A stretch of 64,000 bases of DNA. Source: Bacteroidia bacterium. Lineage in GTDB: Bacteria > Bacteroidota > Ignavibacteria > UBA10030. Positions 1 through 7,429 of this stretch are shown piece by piece; within the stretch, counting starts at the first letter, position 1, and the number at the start of each line of letters is the position of its first letter. The notes beneath the pieces were generated by a model. That model saw nothing but the letters and a program-made list of their open reading frames with translations, had not been told where the DNA came from and did no database searches. Made by a program: the position numbers and the translations under genes. Location: the NCBI GenBank assembly GCA_022180565.1, contig BQML01000032.1:1-64000 (forward strand). The letters are read 5' to 3'.

Positions 1-477
1 AAAAAGTCCCGCGAAACCCTTTGCTATCCTCTCGGCTCCCGGAAAGTATCCAACAACAATGGGTGAGCAAAACAAACTCAAAATAAACGAATTTCCTATC
101 GTGTAAAGACTTGCAGCCCCTCGAAAGACGAAGAGGCTCCATCCCATTCTAAGGGCGTCGCGGGTTTCCTTAACCGTTGGCCGTCGAAATTGGTTGTGTC
201 GATATACGATAGCAAATCCAGCGCCTGTTGCAATCGAAAAACAAAGACCTTGAATGACAAAAACAAGGTCCGCGTCTTCTGGACTTCGCACGAGTAAGAC
301 GATCATGATAACTGAAACGAGTCTGCTCGAAATCTCAATGATGACGATGCGCTTCGTTTGCTCGAGAGGGAGACAATATTTACATGTAGTTTCTCGTTCT
401 GCAGTTGCATATCGGATCGAGAATGTTACCCGCGACAGGGCGTAAACAAAACGAGAGGCAATAAGCCCGCTCGCCAC
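1..477 (-). CDS. Wzx-like polysaccharide flippase, 5'-truncated and cut by the window edge
   Basis: The frame is open from just after the wzz stop to base 1. The translated part has hydrophobic stretches and segments such as LVFVIQGLCFSIATGAG, GWSLFVFRGAASLYTIGN and VVGYFPGAERIAKGF. These match the middle of O-antigen/exopolysaccharide flippases (RfbX/Wzx, MVF superfamily), which move undecaprenyl-linked repeat units across the inner membrane. In Escherichia coli Wzx the corresponding segments lie about 140-270 residues in, so the first four or so membrane helices have no room here: the wzz stop codon is only 9 bases upstream of the GTG I use as start. Translation could be coupled to wzz. I read it as a decayed or recombined gene; the 3' part lies outside the window, so a functional short form cannot be excluded. 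Confidence 0.55.
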   Translation of the reverse strand, partial: MASGLIASRFVYALSRVTFSIRYATAERETTCKYCLPLEQTKRIVIIEISSRLVSVIMIVLLVRSPEDADLVFVIQGLCFSIATGAGFAIVYRHNQFRRPTVKETRDALRMGWSLFVFRGAASLYTIGNSFILSLFCSPIVVGYFPGAERIAKGFAGLF

Positions 478-486
478 CTCGGCCGC

Positions 487-1509
487 TCAATCCTGACTCT
501 TCTGAGAGAATCCCAACCTACTTGTAACGAGCCAGAATTGCCACCGATATCTATTTGCAGCGATCACGCCGATGACCATTCCGGTGAGGGCAAAGAGAAA
601 GGCTGTAACACCAAGCAGAGCCCTCTTAGGGGATTCGTGTTTCTGCGACGGCCGGGCTGCATCCATCACGTTTACGATGGGGATGTTCTTGATCTCTTCC
701 ACACGCGCCAGCTCAAATTGCCTTTTCAATTCCTCATACAGCGTTGAATTGATCTCAACCTCTCTCATTAGTCTCCCCTGTTCCAACAATAACTGTGGTG
801 AATCACCCACGCGCCTGTTCTTCTCCCTGAACTCCTTCAACTTATTCTCGGACTTCTCCAAATCATTTTTGACCTGTTCCAGACGTTCTTCGATCCATTT
901 CCGCTGTTCTGAGGCGCTTGTGGTACGCTTGGTGCGAATAAACCCATCCAATTCCTCGAGAGCCTTATTCACGATATCGGCTGAGAGTTGTGGTTCCGTT
1001 GTTTCAATGGACACTGTCACAACACTTGTCTTGTTATCAAGCGAAACATCAAGCTCGTCTCGAAGAGATTCCAGTGCTACTTCGTACGATCTCTGCGGCG
1101 TCTCCTCCTCGATCTCCCAGAACTTGATCAGATTCACCGGCTCCTTGAATTTCTTCGTCTGGTACTCAGCGTAAATAACGTTTCTCAGGACGGCCTCGGA
1201 TTTGATGATGGTGGGGTAGAGTTTCGCGAGGCTTCCTTCACCTCCAACGCTGACGCCGGCGAGCGCGGCAAGGTCGGAAAGCCCACCTAATGCCGCAAGT
1301 TTCGATTTTTCGGTTTCGGGCAGGAGGGTAGCGGTGGATTTGTAATACTCCGGCAGAAGAAAGCTCACAATGACCGCACCGACGGTCGCGATTCCGGTTA
1401 CGGCGGCAATGAGCTTACGGGAGGCCCATAACACCGAAATGAGTTCGACCCAATCGATGGAGCTTTCTTGATCCTCTTGAGCGGTTATTATGTCTTGATT
1501 TTCGGACAA
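487..1509 (-). CDS. wzz: Wzz/chain-length determinant family polysaccharide co-polymerase
   Basis: A 340-residue inner-membrane protein of the Wzz family, which sets chain length of exported polysaccharide together with the exporter and flippase. An N-terminal membrane helix lies at about 33-55 (KLIAAVTGIATVGAVIVSFL). It is followed by the family-typical PEYYKSTATLLP segment, a long charged coiled-coil region at about 195-260, a Pro-rich turn (ARPSQKHESPKRA) and a second helix at about 297-320. The protein lacks the BY-kinase domain. The start is TTG, placed at the very edge of the 384-bp repeat upstream. No in-frame ATG or convincing ribosome binding site lies between it and the preceding stop, so the native leader may have been replaced by the repeat. 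The exporter gene is the natural upstream partner but is separated by an accessory block. Confidence 0.85.
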   Translation of the reverse strand: MSENQDIITAQEDQESSIDWVELISVLWASRKLIAAVTGIATVGAVIVSFLLPEYYKSTATLLPETEKSKLAALGGLSDLAALAGVSVGGEGSLAKLYPTIIKSEAVLRNVIYAEYQTKKFKEPVNLIKFWEIEEETPQRSYEVALESLRDELDVSLDNKTSVVTVSIETTEPQLSADIVNKALEELDGFIRTKRTTSASEQRKWIEERLEQVKNDLEKSENKLKEFREKNRRVGDSPQLLLEQGRLMREVEINSTLYEELKRQFELARVEEIKNIPIVNVMDAARPSQKHESPKRALLGVTAFLFALTGMVIGVIAANRYRWQFWLVTSRLGFSQKSQD

Positions 1510-1884
1510 ACCGGTTGCTTTGATTAAGAAGCGTTATTAGTTCTTCGTTCGTTAGTTTTAGTTGGTCGGTTGCGAGTTATGGTTATTGGTTCCTGTTGCA
1601 AGAAAAAACCCTGTGCTCGACAATTGAAAACTAACAACCACAACCAAAAACTAATCAACTATGACCAACCAACCATTAACTAATAACTCTTTTTCCTCTT
1701 CAACTCCTTGATGATGAATCGTTATTGGTTGTTAGTTGGTTATTTGTGGTTGTTAGGTTATCAGTTATGGTTATTAGTTCCCGTCGTAAGGAGAAATCTC
1801 AGGTCGATAATTGCAAACTAATAACCACAACCAGAAACTCATCAACTATAACCAACCAACTATTAACTAATAACGTTTTTTCCT
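1501..1884. repeat. Composite palindromic repeat A, copy 1
   Basis: About 384 bp that align without net gaps to 3456-3839 (constant offset 1955). Each copy contains two units of about 200 bp. Each unit is an imperfect inverted repeat of the word GTTATTGGTTGTTAGTTGG and its complement around a central AATTGTCGAGCACAGGG segment. Most differences from copy 2 fall at 1775-1815. It abuts the TTG start of wzz on one side and supplies the last codons of the 54-aa ORF on the other. Apart from that ORF I see no gene in it. Confidence 0.9.
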
Positions 1885-2031
1885 CTTGTCGCCCTCGCTC
1901 AACTCAAGGAACCGGATGAACGAGCTTGTTCCTTTAAGCAAAAGAGTATAGCGGTCCGCGATACTTTGAGCCTTGGCCATCCGAAGAAAGTCGCTGGTTA
2001 CAGTTGCGGTTCCTGGTTCCTGCTGCCGCAT
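1867..2031 (-). CDS. 54-aa ORF following the retropepsin gene, 3' end inside repeat A
   Basis: An ATG ORF starts 15 bases after the stop of the retropepsin gene, with GAGAAG a few bases upstream; a GTG at 2037 is an alternative start. The product has a protein-like middle (SDFLRMAKAQSIADRYTLLL) and a basic tail. The last five codons (KKRY and stop) are read from repeat A, whose AAAAAACGTTATTAG edge also follows the stop codon of the SLBB exporter. This suggests that the original 3' end was lost when the block joined the repeat. I do not recognise the family. Spacing suggests co-translation with the protease; it could also be non-coding. Confidence 0.4.
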   Translation of the reverse strand: MRQQEPGTATVTSDFLRMAKAQSIADRYTLLLKGTSSFIRFLELSEGDKRKKRY

Positions 2032-2046
2032 GATCACTTCTCAAAC

Positions 2047-2409
2047 TTACCATCCCCTCGCAAGCATCATCTTCATCGGCTCGAGGGTACGGCGGAACGG
2101 GTCAAGTTTCAAGCCGAGAATTTCCAGGGTAACCATACCAAGCAACGATTGATCCCCCTCCTCTCCCAGAATGACAGGGGTGTGCCCGCTCCCCTGAGGC
2201 AACACGATCCAACACTCAGAAACTTTTCGCTCTATCACCGTTCCGTCAGCAAGGGTGAAATCCATTTTCCGCGTCGCTGAAAGATCAATAGCCTCCCAAT
2301 GCTCCTTCCCGAGCAAGGTATAGGTGGCCCCGCTGTCAACGAGAAACTGGACCCCGCGAACCTTGCCGGTCGGTCCCTGTATGGTTCCCTCAATGAATGT
2401 CATGCCCAT
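2047..2409 (-). CDS. Retropepsin-like (clan AA) aspartic protease
   Basis: A 120-residue single-domain protein with the retroviral-type catalytic motif FLVDSGATYTLL at about residues 22-33. A hydrophobic-hydrophobic-Gly segment, SLLGMVTLEILGLKLDP, near residues 88-104 corresponds to the second psi-loop of retropepsins. Such bacterial proteins act as homodimers with one Asp from each chain; substrates are mostly unknown. ATG at 2409 is chosen because AAGGGGGGT lies 8 bases upstream; an internal ATG follows two codons later. It sits in an accessory block between two copies of repeat A with a possible 54-aa partner downstream. No signal peptide is visible, so it should be cytoplasmic. Confidence 0.8.
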   Translation of the reverse strand: MGMTFIEGTIQGPTGKVRGVQFLVDSGATYTLLGKEHWEAIDLSATRKMDFTLADGTVIERKVSECWIVLPQGSGHTPVILGEEGDQSLLGMVTLEILGLKLDPFRRTLEPMKMMLARGW

Positions 2410-2672
2410 GATTGTACCCCCCTTTTTAGTTATTTGTTTTTCGGTAGTTGCTTGTGGCTCGTTCGTTCCTTATCGGTTCCTATCATGGAATAACGACGGT
2501 TCTCGCACCTTGATCTCAAAACCAGGAACTGTATCTCTTGACTTTCTGTCATTTCGTCGAGATGATGCCATTTCGTGTCGAAAGCGCCCTACTCCACTTT
2601 CGGAGGCTCGGTTGATGCACTCACAACGAACCCTCGACCAGTGAAACTCGAACCCTGAAACCCTTCGCCTCC

Positions 2673-3119
2673 TCAGTTCCCTTCAAGTTCATCCACATCC
2701 AATTCGTCTCTCTTTCTTCCTGTCCCCTTCTTGCTCGCTATGAGATCCTCTCTCCCGATAAAATAGACGGTTTCGGACCCGTAGGTGGATGTCAGCTTTC
2801 GATTCCAGGCATCCTCGAAGCGCACATTCGAAACCGACGTCAACAGATCAATTCGTAACGGCGAATATCCCAATTGAATGACCTGCTCGGCCTTCAAAAG
2901 ATCCTCCAGTGCAATGTCCATCCCCCCGAACCCGAAATCGGCAAGTGCATTCAAAAGCTTCCCAGCGTTCCCTCTCTCAGACTCTATCCAAATGTCAAGG
3001 TCATCGGTGAACCTGGGTCTGGAATGCACGGCAACTGCATAGCCACCCACGATCAAATACCGGACCTTATGCCTGTTTAACGATCCGAAGAACTCTTCGA
3101 AATCTCTTGAAGTCTCCAT
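2673..3119 (-). CDS. Nucleotidyltransferase-fold protein (DUF6036/AbiEii-like), probable TA-type toxin or modifier
   Basis: A 148-residue protein with a polymerase-beta-type nucleotidyltransferase core: the glycine motif LIVGGYAVAVHSR at about 20-32, followed by FTDDLDIWIE with the paired metal-binding aspartates (DLD). A hydrophobic strand LRIDLLTSV near 88-96 gives the third acidic residue. In this fold ATP or another NTP is used to modify a protein or tRNA target. Many small stand-alone members pair with a short upstream gene in toxin-antitoxin-like units. Here the upstream 71-aa gene overlaps it by 53 bases. The last residues (KRDELDVDELEGN) are acidic. The biochemical role is inferred. 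Confidence 0.72.
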   Translation of the reverse strand: METSRDFEEFFGSLNRHKVRYLIVGGYAVAVHSRPRFTDDLDIWIESERGNAGKLLNALADFGFGGMDIALEDLLKAEQVIQLGYSPLRIDLLTSVSNVRFEDAWNRKLTSTYGSETVYFIGREDLIASKKGTGRKRDELDVDELEGN

Positions 3120-3282
3120 GCTTCCATTGCTCAGAGTTCATTTTGATCCAGATCGTGCGAAGCATCTCAAGGACGGAAATCTTCTCCTCATGGCTCCTCC
3201 CCTTCCAGAACTCGATCGCTTCCCGCTCACGCGAAGAGTCTCGCATATTGTACTTTCTGACGGTTGCTTTTGTCACATTCAT
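3067..3282 (-). CDS. 71-aa partner protein of the nucleotidyltransferase
   Basis: A small charged, probably helical protein with REREAIEFWKGRSHEEKISVL followed by LEMLRTIWIKMN. I recall similar short genes directly upstream of DUF6036/nucleotidyltransferase genes, which suggests an antitoxin or adaptor role. The 3' end overlaps the next gene by 53 bases in another frame, so the two are co-translated. ATG at 3282 is used; ATG at 3246 (MRDSSRERE) is possible. Its upstream leader is only 27 bases from the relic of the exporter gene, so promoter elements must be short or lie in the relic or repeat. Confidence 0.55.
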   Translation of the reverse strand: MNVTKATVRKYNMRDSSREREAIEFWKGRSHEEKISVLEMLRTIWIKMNSEQWKHGDFKRFRRVLRIVKQA

Positions 3283-3309
3283 CCGTATTCGTGCTCAGCG
3301 GGTCGGTAT

Positions 3310-3455
3310 CTATTTTGTTACCTGTATAATCCCTATCGTGATCGCGGCGAGACTTGCAAGAATCGTCGCAAGGTCTCTGAGGACCGGAAGCCTCTTGTCT
3401 TCCTTCTCTACCTCGGCTCATAGACGGCGCTTCCGGGCAATATATCGCCGCTCTT
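3310..3455 (-). pseudogene. Relic copy of the 3' end of the SLBB exporter gene
   Basis: These 146 bases match the last part of the exporter gene (3838-3986): the stop codon, the GTTACCTGTATAATCC segment, the CTTGTCTTCCTTCTC segment and CATAGACGGCGCTTCCGGGC are shared in order. The offset changes from 528 to 532, so the relic has lost a net 4 bases and is frameshifted. It lies immediately outside copy 2 of repeat A, exactly where a tandem duplication of repeat plus gene tail would leave it. It is the scar that shows the accessory block went in after such a duplication. Confidence 0.85.
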
Positions 3456-3839
3456 TTCGGGCAAACCGGTTGCTTTGATTAAGAAGCGTTATTGGTTCTT
3501 CGTTGGTTAGTTTTAGTTGGTCGGTTGCGAGTTATGGTTATTGGTTCCTGTTGCAAGAAAAAACCCTGTGCTCGACAATTGAAAACTAATTACCACAACC
3601 AAAAACTAATCAACTATGACCAACCAACCATTAACTAATAACGTTTTTTCCTCTTCAACTCTTTGATGATGAATCGTTATTGGTTGTTAGTTGGTTAGTT
3701 GTGGTTGTTGGGTTATCAGTTATGGTTATTGGTTCCTGTTGCAAGAAAAAACCCTGTGCTCGACAATTGAAAACTAACAACCACAACCAGAAACTAATCA
3801 ACTATAACCAACCAACTATTAACTAATAACGTTTTTTCT
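3456..3839. repeat. Composite palindromic repeat A, copy 2
   Basis: This is the second copy of the 384-bp element described at 1501. It begins with TTCGGGCAAACCGGTTGC and ends at the stop codon of the SLBB exporter gene. It contains two inverted-repeat units with the shared central segment AATTGTCGAGCACAGGG in each. Together with the relic it fills 3283-3837, which otherwise holds no gene. Confidence 0.9.
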
Positions 3840-6210
3840 ACTTCGTTACCTGTATAATCCCGATCGTAATAGCCGCCAGACTCGCTAAGATCGTCGCGAG
3901 ATCGCGAAGAACGGGTAGCGTCTTGTCTTCCTTCTCCACCTTCTTCGGCACATAGACGGCGCTTCCGGGCAATATATCGCCGCTCTCCCACTTCTTGCCT
4001 CCAGGCAACAGCACGTAGATCCGGCTTTCATCGGCTTCGTCCTTCAATCCCCCCGCCTGCTCGATGTAATAATCCTCATCCTCTCCCTGCTTATACAGAA
4101 TAGCGGATGGAACAAAAACCTCGCCGTATACTCGGACGACATCCTCGAAGTACGATATGTACACGGAATCCCCTTCGTACATCACAATGTTGTCCCGCGA
4201 TTCCTTCTGGCCAAGCGCACTCCGAAAATCAATCGGAATCTGACCGGTCAACACACGTTCACCCGCTACACCTTTCCGGTAAAAGCGGGAACCCTCCAAA
4301 TACGCCCCCGGACGCAAACCGCCGGCCCGCTGAATGATGTCGGCAAGCTTCTCACCCTCATAACGGATGGGATACGGCCCGGGAAACATCACATATCCCC
4401 GTACTTCTACGAACTTCTGCGGCGTAAACCTCGGGTCCGACGGAACAAACACATAATCAAAGTCGTGCAGTTCCACCCTTCCCGCCCCGATGTCGGAGCC
4501 ATATTCAAACGGCTCTTCCAGTTTGATGATCCGGGTATACACTCCAAGCTCGCTGGTGTCAAGACGGGAAATCTCCCAGCCACTTGTCGAAGCGTCCTCC
4601 ATGAGCCCACCGGCCAAGAGGACCAGATCGTGCACCGTCATGCCTTCATGACGCGTATAATAGTCCGGCTGGGCCACCGCACCGCTGATGGCTACACTGC
4701 GAACGGGACGGAACTCCTTTTCCCGGAACAACACAACGCTGTCTTCGTTGGCCAACTCCAGGTTGTCCTCGGGATGCCCCTCCATGGCCCCCTGGAGATT
4801 GAAGGATTTTGTCTGCCTGCGCAGATTCGGGAGCATCCGGAACAGCAATCCCCTCTCCATGAACGTCCCCCTGGCAAGACTGTCGGCTTCCGCAATCAGG
4901 TCACTGATTCGCATTCCGGACCTGTAAGCAAACGGCCCGGGCTTGTTGACACTGCCGGTAATGAACACTCGGTTTTCAGGAAGGGTGGTCATGCGATAAA
5001 CCGACACGACGTCCCCATCCTCAAGAGGCGTGGAGGCATTCTTGAACTCGGCAAGAGTCTTGAAACTCACGTCGATATCCAGCACGCCCTGGGGATACTT
5101 CTCGCGCTGTTCGAACGGAACAATCCGCTCAATGTGAATCCTTCGAAAGTCGGTGTTAAAACGGGTTCCTCCGCCCATCTCCAGGAGATCTTTCAGCGTC
5201 TCCTTTTCACCCAGTTCATAAATGGCGGGACGAACAACGTTGCCGATAATTGCCACGCGCTTGGCCGCCGGATACACATACACTACGTCGCCGTCCTGCA
5301 ATCGGATATCGCCGGTGCGGTTCCCGGTCACAAGATACTCGTAAAGATCAGCGCTCATGTTCTTTCGTCCGCCGCGCACGATGCCGATGTTCCGCAGTCC
5401 GCCTTCAACCGTTGGCCCACCGGCCAGGTACAGGGCGTGCAGAACAGTGGAGACGGATGACAGGGTGTAGCCACCGGGTTGTTTGACCAGACCGAGGACA
5501 AATACCTGGATCGTGCGGAGCTTGCCGAGGGAAACATCGAGAAACGTGTTGGCACCCGGACGGCCATTGTTGAGACCCGAATACACTTCACTCATCCGCC
5601 GCAGGAGTCGTTCGCGGAACTGCTCGACGGTCTGACCATTCGCGCTCACAGGACCCACATCGGGCACGATGACGTTGCCTTCCCTGTTCACTTCCAGCTG
5701 ATGATACAGCTTGGTCTCGCCCCACACCGTGATCACGATCTCGTCTCCGGGTCCGAGCGCGTACGAAGGCGGGGTGGCCATGTTGAGGACGGGCTCGAAC
5801 GTGGAAGAGGGATAGGTGAAGACATCGAACCCGAATGGCTTCAGTGTGCTGTCAACGCCGAAACGACCGGTGAATCCGGGAACAAAAACCTTACTCGGCT
5901 GCTTCAGCTCCCGCTCCGGACCCTTGACAATATCCTGCAGACGGGTCTTGCGGCTCGTGTCCGCGGCAAGCTCATCACGACGCAGGGGACGCTTTTCCGT
6001 GGCCTGAAGGAACTGCTCGAGCGTGATGCCCTGGTCCTGCGCGCGTCGGATGGCCTCCCAGCGGGTCATGCCCATTTCTCCGAGCTTCGCTTCGATTTCC
6101 TCGCCGGACATGCGCTTCAGGGCCTCCTCGGCCTTGGAGCGAAGCTGGTCCTGGGCAGGCGCGGAGAGAGAGGGGAACAGAAGAAGAAGTATGATGATTT
6201 TTCTTGTCAC
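3838..6210 (-). CDS. SLBB-domain polysaccharide export protein (Wza-type)
   Basis: A 790-residue exported protein that should form the periplasmic/outer-membrane part of the exopolysaccharide secretion channel. It has a signal peptide (IIILLLLFPSLSAPAQ), a helical acidic stretch at 25-80, and a Poly_export domain from about 148 (YALGPGDEIVITVWGE). At least five SLBB-type repeats follow, recognisable from recurring V.G.V..PG.Y and LVLLAGGL motifs to about 740. A C-terminal hydrophobic helix (ILASLAAITIGIIQ) ends the protein. Length and repeat number are larger than classical Wza (about 380) and typical of FCB-type exporters. The start is GTG at 6210; no upstream in-frame ATG fits. The gene order exporter-then-Wzz is expected but is interrupted by the accessory block. 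Confidence 0.85.
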   Translation of the reverse strand: MTRKIIILLLLFPSLSAPAQDQLRSKAEEALKRMSGEEIEAKLGEMGMTRWEAIRRAQDQGITLEQFLQATEKRPLRRDELAADTSRKTRLQDIVKGPERELKQPSKVFVPGFTGRFGVDSTLKPFGFDVFTYPSSTFEPVLNMATPPSYALGPGDEIVITVWGETKLYHQLEVNREGNVIVPDVGPVSANGQTVEQFRERLLRRMSEVYSGLNNGRPGANTFLDVSLGKLRTIQVFVLGLVKQPGGYTLSSVSTVLHALYLAGGPTVEGGLRNIGIVRGGRKNMSADLYEYLVTGNRTGDIRLQDGDVVYVYPAAKRVAIIGNVVRPAIYELGEKETLKDLLEMGGGTRFNTDFRRIHIERIVPFEQREKYPQGVLDIDVSFKTLAEFKNASTPLEDGDVVSVYRMTTLPENRVFITGSVNKPGPFAYRSGMRISDLIAEADSLARGTFMERGLLFRMLPNLRRQTKSFNLQGAMEGHPEDNLELANEDSVVLFREKEFRPVRSVAISGAVAQPDYYTRHEGMTVHDLVLLAGGLMEDASTSGWEISRLDTSELGVYTRIIKLEEPFEYGSDIGAGRVELHDFDYVFVPSDPRFTPQKFVEVRGYVMFPGPYPIRYEGEKLADIIQRAGGLRPGAYLEGSRFYRKGVAGERVLTGQIPIDFRSALGQKESRDNIVMYEGDSVYISYFEDVVRVYGEVFVPSAILYKQGEDEDYYIEQAGGLKDEADESRIYVLLPGGKKWESGDILPGSAVYVPKKVEKEDKTLPVLRDLATILASLAAITIGIIQVTK

Positions 6211-6255
6211 AGAATGATGAAGCGTTTGGTGAACTGATTCATGTCATGTGTCTTA

Positions 6256-6338
6256 ACCACAGAGAATACGGAGCAGACACAGAGGTCACAGACAAATTAC
6301 CTCCGTGTCCTCTGTGCCTACTCTGTGACCTCTGTGTT
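6256..6338. repeat. CACAGAG-word palindrome (family B)
   Basis: An imperfect palindrome of about 83 bp: one arm made of ACCACAGAG, GACACAGAGG, TCACAGA words, the other of their complements (CCTCTGTG, CTCTGTGACC). It begins immediately at the TGA of the HIT gene and could fold into a long hairpin in the 3' UTR. The same word family recurs at 6920, 7430, 9701 and 22256. Confidence 0.85.
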
Positions 6339-6832
6339 CAAAAACCCCGCCATATATCCCGCAGTCCCTTCCACGTCTTCTTCATCTCTTCCGATATCAT
6401 CTTCGTATCCGCAAGGACCGGCATGAAATTCGTATCCCCGCTCCACCGCGGGACCAAATGGAAATGCACGTGCTCATCGATGCCTGCCCCGGCCACACGG
6501 CCGAAGTTGGCGCCAAAATTGAAACCGTGGGGTTTGTTCAGCTTGCGAAGGGCCTTCTGAGCCCGCGCAGTGAGGGAGAGGATTTCTGCCTGTTCTTTAT
6601 CCCCAAGCTTCTCAATCGTGTCCGTGTGTCTATAGGGGACGATCATCACATGGCCGCTGTTGTACGGATACAGATTCATGACAACAAAGGCATGTTTTCC
6701 CCGATAAACGATGAAGTTCTTCGCATCCCTCCTCTCCCCGGCCATCCTGCAGAACAGACATTTTCCGGATTTTTTTGGGCGTTTGAACGTCTGTATGTAG
6801 GCGGATCTCCAGGGGGAGAAAAGACGCTTCAT
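6338..6832 (-). CDS. HIT-family nucleotide hydrolase/phosphorylase
   Basis: 164 residues. It carries a CxxC pair (CLFC) near residue 26, an N-terminal HIT core, and the histidine triad EHVHFHLVPRW at about 118-128 that forms the nucleotide alpha-phosphate site. Zn-binding CxxC plus a Trp-rich tail is typical of the Ap4A phosphorylase/hydrolase-like branch, which cleaves dinucleoside polyphosphates or nucleoside phosphoramidates. The open frame continues upstream into repeat sequence; ATG at 6832 is chosen because homology-like sequence starts there (MKRLFSPWRSAYIQ). It is followed at its stop codon by a family B palindrome and preceded by another. Confidence 0.88.
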   Translation of the reverse strand: MKRLFSPWRSAYIQTFKRPKKSGKCLFCRMAGERRDAKNFIVYRGKHAFVVMNLYPYNSGHVMIVPYRHTDTIEKLGDKEQAEILSLTARAQKALRKLNKPHGFNFGANFGRVAGAGIDEHVHFHLVPRWSGDTNFMPVLADTKMISEEMKKTWKGLRDIWRGF

Positions 6833-6919
6833 AAGCGCAGAAGTATAGCGAGATTTGGAGTGTGAATCAAGTAAATGTTGGTGGGAATTGGGCTTACGGG
6901 GAGGAAAAAGCTCCTGATG

Positions 6920-7002
6920 GGGACACAAAGGGCACAAAGAAGGACAGAGAACACGAAGCAACTCCTTTGTAGGTTTTGCGCTCCTTTGTGGCCTCTGTGT
7001 CC
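6920..7002. repeat. CACAAAG/CACAGAG palindrome, left bracket of GxxExxY cassette 1
   Basis: An imperfect palindrome starting GGACACAAAGGGCACAAAG and ending CTTTGTGGCCTCTGTGTCC. It begins about 10 bases after the stop of the GxxExxY gene and matches the array at 7430-7514 on the other side of that gene. Confidence 0.85.
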
Positions 7003-7012
7003 GAAACAGAGT

Positions 7013-7390
7013 TTATCCAAAAATAAAGCGTCTCAGCCCATTCTTGAGTAGTTTGACATTGAAATTGATCAAGAGACCAAGCCGCTTTCCGGAGAATCGG
7101 AGGTATGTCAGGACCTGGGCCTCATGGACTGGAAGGATGGCTTCGATTGCCTTGACCTCCACAATGATCTGATTCTCAACAAGCAGATCGATGCGGTACC
7201 CGCACTCGAGTTTAACATCGCGGTAGACAACAGGAACCGGCTTCTGGCGATCAACGAGGAGATTGAGTGTTCGTAACTCAAACCAAAGGCATTCTTCATA
7301 CGCAGACTCCAGCAATCCAGGCCCCAAGGCCCGATGAACGTCCAATGCGGCCCCGATGACGAGGTTGGAGAGCTTGTTCAGTTCCTGCAT
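7013..7390 (-). CDS. GxxExxY protein, PD-(D/E)XK-like (cassette 1)
   Basis: 125 residues of the GxxExxY family (Pfam PDDEXK_3, PF13366). The name motif is present as GLLESAYEE at about residues 24-32. A nuclease-like core follows: YRIDLLVENQIIVEVKAIE, with the Asp and the ExK pair spaced as in PD-(D/E)XK enzymes, then LTYLRFSGKRLGLLINFNV. The molecular role of the family is not established; members are often seen as single accessory genes and in insertions within rRNA genes. It is bracketed by two family B palindromes and lies between the HIT and EF-G genes in the same orientation. A second, only distantly similar member is at 35274. Confidence 0.85.
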   Translation of the reverse strand: MQELNKLSNLVIGAALDVHRALGPGLLESAYEECLWFELRTLNLLVDRQKPVPVVYRDVKLECGYRIDLLVENQIIVEVKAIEAILPVHEAQVLTYLRFSGKRLGLLINFNVKLLKNGLRRFIFG

Positions 7391-7429
7391 GATTCCCCCA
7401 TGGTTGGATTTTTGGTGTGGAACTTATTT

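Noticed and set aside
2410-2672. A further gene between the retropepsin and nucleotidyltransferase genes
   Set aside because: Only short frames without family signs; a faint GTTCGTTCC word patch is the only pattern.
6833-6961. Longer HIT protein starting at 6961
   Set aside because: The extra codons are translated spacer and repeat-edge sequence; conserved sequence starts at 6832.
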